64,000 nt of DNA. Source: Bosea sp. ANAM02 (lineage in GTDB: Bacteria > Pseudomonadota > Alphaproteobacteria > Rhizobiales > Beijerinckiaceae). The DNA lies in the NCBI RefSeq assembly GCF_011764485.1, contig NZ_AP022848.1:1950001-2014000 (forward strand), read 5' to 3'. Below are positions 59,764-64,000 of the stretch, one piece after another (positions within the stretch are counted from its first letter, which is position 1; every line of letters begins with the position of its first letter). The notes beneath the pieces are model-generated. The model was not told the origin of the DNA. It saw only the letters and a list, made by a program, of their open reading frames with translations, and searched no databases. The translations under genes were made by a program, and so were the position numbers.

Positions 59764-60625
59764 CGGCGACCGTCGAGGCGCGGCGGCGTGATAGGATCAT
59801 GCCGACAATCGTCGATCCTAAGACGATCGCGATGCCCAGGAACTGCAGCGGGCTCAGCCATTCGCCCAGCAGCAGGGCGCCCAGAATCGTCGCCATGGTC
59901 GGGCTGAGCAGCCCGAGGAAGGCGACGCCGGCGCCGAGCGTCGTGATGCCCCTGATCCAGAGCCAGTAGGTCAGGGCCGTGCCGACCAGCACGAGATAGG
60001 TCAGGCCGATCCCGTTCAGGGCGCTCGGCATCGGCGGCGCGCCTTCGACGATGAGCGCGACTGGCAGCAGGATCAGTCCGCCGAGCGTGAGCTGCCAGGC
60101 CGCGATCGCGAGCGGCGAGCCCATCTTGCCCCAGCGCTCGATCAGTACGGTTCCCGTCGCCATCGAGGCGGCGCTGGCGAGACCGGCGATGATGCCGAGC
60201 GTATCGGGCTTGGCATGCGGATCGAGCACCAAGAGCGCGACGCCGACGAGGCCGGCGAGGGCGGCCACGATCTGGCCGCGGCCCGGACGCCGGCCGAGCA
60301 GGGGCCAGGCGAGCAGGCCGACGATCAAAGGCTGGGTCGAGCCGACGGTCGCGGCGAGGCCACCGGGCAGGCGCGCTGCGCTGACGAAAAGCAGGGCGAA
60401 GAAGATGCCGATATTGGCGAGGCCCAGCGCCGCCAATGGCAGGAGCTTGTCGCGCGGCGGCAGGCCGGGGCCGAGCGCCATCAAAAGCAATCCGGCGGGC
60501 AGGGCCCGCAGCGCGCCGACGAGGAGCGGATGATCGACCGGCAGCGTCTGGGTGAAGATGACGTAGGTCGTGCCCCAGATGCAGGGCACGAGGATCGTGG
60601 TCAGCAAGGTCCGGTTCACCGGCAT
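59738..60625 (-). CDS. EamA/DMT-superfamily transporter
   Basis: 295 residues with ten hydrophobic segments in two EamA repeats ([35 protein letters not shown] and [37 protein letters not shown]). Likely a metabolite or drug exporter. It is divergent from the MarR gene and shares its operator gap. The pair sits inside the dcw cluster between murB and ddl. Confidence 0.88.
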   Translation of the reverse strand: MPVNRTLLTTILVPCIWGTTYVIFTQTLPVDHPLLVGALRALPAGLLLMALGPGLPPRDKLLPLAALGLANIGIFFALLFVSAARLPGGLAATVGSTQPLIVGLLAWPLLGRRPGRGQIVAALAGLVGVALLVLDPHAKPDTLGIIAGLASAASMATGTVLIERWGKMGSPLAIAAWQLTLGGLILLPVALIVEGAPPMPSALNGIGLTYLVLVGTALTYWLWIRGITTLGAGVAFLGLLSPTMATILGALLLGEWLSPLQFLGIAIVLGSTIVGMILSRRRASTVAATPQPRAA

Positions 60626-60691
60626 GTCGGTCTCCGCTCGCGCATCGCGCTTGGCTCGCTTCGGCGCGGCTGCTAGATTGGTTTGATGAAA

Positions 60692-60713
60692 GATAATTCG
60701 ATATCAAATTATC
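60692..60713. promoter_or_regulatory. 22-bp inverted repeat, likely MarR operator
   Basis: GATAATT and AATTATC flank CGATATCA; only one base pair of the 22 bp breaks the symmetry. It lies in the 118-bp gap between the transporter and MarR genes, 31 nt before the MarR start, and so could control both. Confidence 0.7.
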
Positions 60714-60743
60714 TGACGTGAAGTTACTTGGCAAGGAGCCGGA

Positions 60744-61241
60744 ATGAGTCAAGAGCGAGTCGGGGTTCAGGGTGGGCCGATGGATTCGATCCTGGCGCAG
60801 TGGCGGCGGGAGCGGCCGGACCTCGACACGAGCGTCATGGCGGTCTGCGGCGATCTCTGGCGCGCGGCGGACCGGGTGCGCGACGGCGTTGCCGCCAATC
60901 TTGCCGGCGACGATCTCGATTTCGCGGGTTTCGACGTGCTCCTGACCCTGCGCCGGCAGGGCAAGGGGCAGGCGCTTTCGCCCTCCGGGCTGGCGCAGGA
61001 CATGATGATTTCGACCGCGGCGATGACCAACCGGCTCGACCGCCTGCAGAAGCGCGGGCTGATCGAGCGGCAGGCCGATCCGGCCGACCGCCGGGCGCTG
61101 CGGATCGTGCTGACCGAGGCCGGCTTCGCGCTGGCCGACCGGATCGTCGTCGGCCATGTCGCTGCCGAGGAGCGGCTGATGAGCGCGCTTTCGGGGGAGG
61201 AGCGGGCGGAGCTCAGGCGGCTGCTCGCGAAGATCGGCTAG
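60744..61241 (+). CDS. MarR-family transcriptional regulator
   Basis: 165 residues. Winged helix with LAQDMMISTAAMTNRLDRLQ and the wing ADPADRRALRIVLTEAGF. ATG 60744 follows AAGGAGCC by 5 nt. Divergence from the DMT exporter and the shared palindrome suggest it represses that exporter until a ligand binds. The ligand is unknown. Confidence 0.88.
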   Translation: MSQERVGVQGGPMDSILAQWRRERPDLDTSVMAVCGDLWRAADRVRDGVAANLAGDDLDFAGFDVLLTLRRQGKGQALSPSGLAQDMMISTAAMTNRLDRLQKRGLIERQADPADRRALRIVLTEAGFALADRIVVGHVAAEERLMSALSGEERAELRRLLAKIG

Positions 61242-61270
61242 CGGCTGCCGATTCTCCTGTGATCCATACC

Positions 61271-61366
61271 GTCATACCGGGCTTGACCCGGGATTCATGC
61301 CTGAGGGTTGCTCATTCAGGTTCAGGCATGGAACCCGGCTCTTCGCTTCGCTCCGGCCGGGATGAC
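61271..61366. repeat. Two-hairpin intergenic repeat, family E-like (copy 2)
   Basis: GTCATACCGGGCTTGACCCG opens and GGCCGGGATGAC closes. Inside, TTCATGCCTGA and TTCAGGCATGGAA are reverse complements. It lies between the MarR and ddl genes. Confidence 0.83.
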
Positions 61367-61471
61367 CCGCGTTTCCTTGAAAACACGAAGCACTCGGGAC
61401 CATCGACAATGGAGTTTGCAGGGCTTCGCATCGAAGCCTTGCCAGAGCTCCCTTAACGCCGGGCCCGTCCT

Positions 61472-61500
61472 GGTTAACGCGCTGTTAACCATGTTTAACG
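61472..61500 (+). promoter_or_regulatory. CtrA-type site upstream of ddl-ftsQ-ftsA
   Basis: GGTTAACGCGCTGTTAACC is a perfect 19-bp palindrome containing TTAA-N7-TTAACC, the consensus spacing for the alphaproteobacterial cell-cycle regulator CtrA. A further TTAAC follows at 61495-61499, and one precedes at 61453. It lies 42 nt upstream of ddl, which is the head of the last dcw segment. Confidence 0.65.
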
Positions 61501-61531
61501 AGGTTGGACGCATCGCAGGAGCGAAGCGTCG

Positions 61532-62446
61532 ATGACCAGACATGTTGCAGTGCTGATGGGCGGCTGGTCCGTCGAGCGCGAGGTCAGCCTCGCCAGCGGC
61601 GCGGCCTGCGCGCGGGCGCTGGAGAGCGTCGGCTATCGCGTCACCCGCGTCGACGTGCAGCGCGACGTTGCCGAGGTGCTGGCGAAGCTGAAGCCCGATG
61701 TCGCATTCAATGCCCTGCATGGCCGCTTCGGCGAGGACGGCACGATCCAGGGCGTGCTGGAGATCCTGCGCATTCCCTACAGCCATTCCGGCGTGCTGGC
61801 CTCGGCGCTGGCGATCCGTAAGGACCGGGCGAAGACGGTGGTGAAGGCGGCCGGAGTGCCGGTCGCGCATGGCGTCAACGTCTCGCGATTCGCCGCCGCC
61901 AAGACGCATGCCCTGCCGCCGCCTTACGTGCTCAAGCCGATCGACGAAGGCTCCTCCGTCGGCGTCGTGATCGTGAAGAAGGACAGGGAGCATCCGCCCC
62001 AGGAAATCGCCCGGCCGGACTGGCCTTGCGGCGAGATGCTGCTGGCCGAAACCTTCATCGCCGGGCGTGAACTGACCTGTGCCGTGATGGGCGACCGCAG
62101 CCTCGGTGTGACCGAAATACAAGCCGCAACCGGCGAGTTTTACGACTACGACGCGAAGTACGCGAAAGGCGGCTCGATCCACATCTGCCCGGCTCAAATT
62201 TTACCGAAAATTTACCAGCAGATCGAAGAGTGTGCGTTAACGGCGCATCAAGCAATCGGATGCCGGGGCGTCAGCCGATCTGACTTCCGCTACCACGACG
62301 AGAGCGACACGCTCGTCTGGCTGGAGGTCAATACGCAGCCCGGTATGACCGAAACCAGCCTGGTGCCCGAGTTGGCTGCCCATGCGGGCCTGGATTTCGG
62401 TGAGCTCGTCAAATGGATGGTGGAGGACGCCTCCCTCGATCGGTGA
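61532..62446 (+). CDS. ddl: D-alanine-D-alanine ligase
   Basis: 304 residues of the ATP-grasp Ddl family (E. coli DdlB 306). HVAVLMGGWSVEREVSLASG opens it, PPYVLKPIDEGSSVGVVIV binds ATP, and FRYHDESDTLVWLEVNTQPG with MTETSLVPE closes the active site. It makes the dipeptide used by MurF. Codons near 62195-62245 are AT-rich and rare for this genome (TTA, ATT, AAA). The stop is 6 nt before the ftsQ start. Confidence 0.95.
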   Translation: MTRHVAVLMGGWSVEREVSLASGAACARALESVGYRVTRVDVQRDVAEVLAKLKPDVAFNALHGRFGEDGTIQGVLEILRIPYSHSGVLASALAIRKDRAKTVVKAAGVPVAHGVNVSRFAAAKTHALPPPYVLKPIDEGSSVGVVIVKKDREHPPQEIARPDWPCGEMLLAETFIAGRELTCAVMGDRSLGVTEIQAATGEFYDYDAKYAKGGSIHICPAQILPKIYQQIEECALTAHQAIGCRGVSRSDFRYHDESDTLVWLEVNTQPGMTETSLVPELAAHAGLDFGELVKWMVEDASLDR

Positions 62447-62451
62447 AAGCG

Positions 62452-63414
62452 ATGACGACGAAGACCGTTGCCATGCCCCGATTCGCGCCTGCCCGGCCGC
62501 TCTCCCGGCTCCCGGTCGCGCATGCCGGCCCCCAGCTTCTGGTGGGTGAGCAGCGCCAGGGCCGCTGGATGCGCCGCTCGCGCCGCAGCGCGATCGCCGT
62601 GCCGCTGGCCCAGCGCCTGCCGCAGAGCCTCGGCACCTGGCTGGCCCTCGGCTTTCTCACGCTCAGCCTCGGCAGCGGCTTCGTGCTCGGCGGCCACTGG
62701 CAGGCCATGCAGGACACTTACGGCGAGCCGCGCCACATGTTCGCGCGGGCGCTCGGCTTCGGCATCGATCGCGTCACCATTTCCGGCCTCTCGGGCCTGT
62801 CCGAGCAGGAGGTCCTGGTCGCGGCCGGGATCGATGCCAAAACCTCGCTGGTGTTCTTCGACGCCGACGAGGCCCGCAAGCAGCTCGAGGCGACGCCGCT
62901 GATTCGCGAGGCCGCCGTCCGCAAGCTCTACCCGGGCGAGGTCTCGATCCAGCTCACCGAGCGCGAGCCCTACGCGCTCTGGCAGGTAAAGGGCGAGCTC
63001 TTCGTGATCGCTGCCGACGGCACGGTGATCGACAAGATGGACGATGGCCGCTTCGCCTACCTCCCGCTCGTCGTCGGCAAGGACGCCAATAACCGCGCGG
63101 GCGAGTATCTGGCGCTGCGCAATCAGGCCGGCGCCTTCGCCCAGCACATCCGCGCGGCGACGCTCGTCTCCGGGCGCCGCTGGAACCTGAAGCTCGACAA
63201 CGGCATGGATGTGCGCTTGCCCGAGACCAAGCCGGAAGCTGCGCTGCAGCGCCTCGTCTCGCTCGAGAGCGATTACCGCATTCTCGAGAAGGACGTGCTC
63301 GCCATCGACCTGCGCCAGCCCGACCGGGTGACCATGCGCCTGACCGAAGAAGCGGCCGCAGCCCGCGCCGACCAGCTCAAGAGCAAGGCCAAGAAGAAGG
63401 GAGGCGAGGCGTGA
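62452..63414 (+). CDS. ftsQ: Cell division protein FtsQ
   Basis: 320-residue bitopic protein. A long basic cytoplasmic part (about 55 residues), a helix (about 60-82, WLALGFLTLSLGSGFVLGGH), a POTRA domain (DRVTISGLSGLSEQEVLVAAG) and the FtsQ beta domain are seen. It scaffolds the division complex with FtsL and FtsB. ATG 62452 has GGTGA upstream; a GTG at 62443 overlapping the ddl stop is an alternative. The stop overlaps ftsA by 4 nt. Confidence 0.92.
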   Translation: MTTKTVAMPRFAPARPLSRLPVAHAGPQLLVGEQRQGRWMRRSRRSAIAVPLAQRLPQSLGTWLALGFLTLSLGSGFVLGGHWQAMQDTYGEPRHMFARALGFGIDRVTISGLSGLSEQEVLVAAGIDAKTSLVFFDADEARKQLEATPLIREAAVRKLYPGEVSIQLTEREPYALWQVKGELFVIAADGTVIDKMDDGRFAYLPLVVGKDANNRAGEYLALRNQAGAFAQHIRAATLVSGRRWNLKLDNGMDVRLPETKPEAALQRLVSLESDYRILEKDVLAIDLRQPDRVTMRLTEEAAAARADQLKSKAKKKGGEA

Positions 63415-64000
63415 ACCACGTCACCTCCCAGGGTCTGACCCCGCGCATGCGTCCGCTTTCGTCGCGCAAGAGCGCGACCTTGTCGATTCTCGACATCGGC
63501 ACCAGCAAGGTCGTCTGCCTGATCGCCGAGCTCAGCCCGGCCGAGACCAACGAGCGGCTGCGCGGGCGCACCCATGTCGCCCGCATCATCGGCATCGGCC
63601 ACCAGCGCTCGCTCGGCCTGAAGGGCGGCGCGATCGTCGATCTCGAAAGCGCCGAGCGCGCCATCCGTGCGGCCGTGGACGCGGCCGAGCGCATGGCCAA
63701 GGTCGAGGTGCAGTCGGTCATCGTCAACCTGACCGGCGGGCGCATCGGCTCGCAGCATTACGCGGCCAGCGTCGACCTGCGCTCCGGCTCGGTCGGCGAC
63801 GCCGACGTCAAGCGCGTGCTCGCCACCGCCGCGACCCATGCCCTGCGACCCGGCAAGGCCGTGCTCCATGCCCTGCCGACCGGCTATGCGCTGGACGGCG
63901 TGCCGGGTGTGCTGGATCCGCGCGGGCTGATCGGCGGCAAGCTCTCGGTCGACATGCATGTCGTCGCCAGCGAGGCTTCCGCCGCGCGCAACGTCATGCT
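63411..64000 (+). CDS. ftsA: Cell division protein FtsA, 3' end outside window
   Basis: The first 196 residues of FtsA, an actin-like ATPase that ties FtsZ to the membrane. The phosphate-1 loop is LSILDIGTSKVVCLIAEL, followed by the 1C domain with VQSVIVNLTGGRIGSQHYAA and LHALPTGYALDGVPGVLDPR. The start is a GTG at 63411 overlapping ftsQ as GTGA. No stop is reached. ftsZ is expected next but is not in the window. Confidence 0.95.
   Translation, partial: MNHVTSQGLTPRMRPLSSRKSATLSILDIGTSKVVCLIAELSPAETNERLRGRTHVARIIGIGHQRSLGLKGGAIVDLESAERAIRAAVDAAERMAKVEVQSVIVNLTGGRIGSQHYAASVDLRSGSVGDADVKRVLATAATHALRPGKAVLHALPTGYALDGVPGVLDPRGLIGGKLSVDMHVVASEASAARNVM

Overview
The window is high-GC DNA with dense, tightly packed genes, alphaproteobacterial gene content and many intergenic palindromes. 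It fits a member of the Hyphomicrobiales (Rhizobiales). A Bosea- or Methylobacterium-like organism is my inference, not something the sequence proves. GTG and TTG starts are frequent, and 1-4 nt stop/start overlaps mark several operons. No prophage, transposase, CRISPR array, tRNA or rRNA was seen.

Layout. (1) 1-7931: a chemotaxis operon on the + strand: the end of a CheY-type receiver, cheA, cheW, a PAS-containing methyl-accepting protein, cheR, cheD, cheB and a second cheY. (2) 8178-18673: a mixed stretch with an exported glutathione peroxidase, mog (molybdenum cofactor), an SGNH-like membrane protein, a minus-strand unit of fliK, an FlhB C-domain protein and a GNAT protein, an aldo/keto reductase, a small secreted protein, an exported metallo-beta-lactamase-fold protein, ettA and a VOC protein. 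(3) 18914-27224: a Tat-exported peptide-type solute-binding protein without its transporter, lldD, a YitT-type membrane protein, a cold-shock protein, and a minus-strand group of an MFS exporter with a His-rich tail, an HlyD-type protein and a small membrane protein. (4) 27524-33519: an ArsR/methyltransferase fusion regulator (SahR type) directly upstream of metF and metH, with a perfect 22-bp palindrome ahead of it: a methionine-cycle operon with its own regulator. (5) 33689-43597: GNAT, a PAS/degenerate-GGDEF protein, a MacAB-like export system, a muramoyl-amidase, a TerB/J-domain protein, a small lytic transglycosylase, the RNase P RNA gene (rnpB), and the divergent pair ohr/ohrR with its operator. 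(6) 44181-64000: the division and cell wall (dcw) cluster: mraZ, rsmH, ftsL, ftsI, murE, murF, mraY, murD, ftsW, murG, murC, murB, ddl, ftsQ and the start of ftsA, interrupted by two unrelated insertions (a PhnB-like VOC gene, and a DMT transporter/MarR pair).

The dcw cluster makes the lipid-linked peptidoglycan precursor (murC-F, mraY, murG, murB, ddl) and the septal machinery that uses it (ftsW, ftsI, ftsL, ftsQ, ftsA). Upstream of mraZ there is a four-fold 10-bp-spaced repeat that looks like its own operator, and upstream of ddl-ftsQ-ftsA there is a TTAA-N7-TTAACC site matching the CtrA cell-cycle regulator.

The intergenic spaces carry at least five families of roughly 90-150-bp two-hairpin repeats bounded by GTCAT and ATGAC, one nested in another, plus a separate family with the core CATCCTTCGAGACGC. 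I did not find a convincing wholly new multi-gene system. The best leads are the SahR-type regulator and its palindrome, the repeat families, the adaptor protein with a Spy/CpxP-like insertion, and the cell-cycle-type sites in the dcw cluster.
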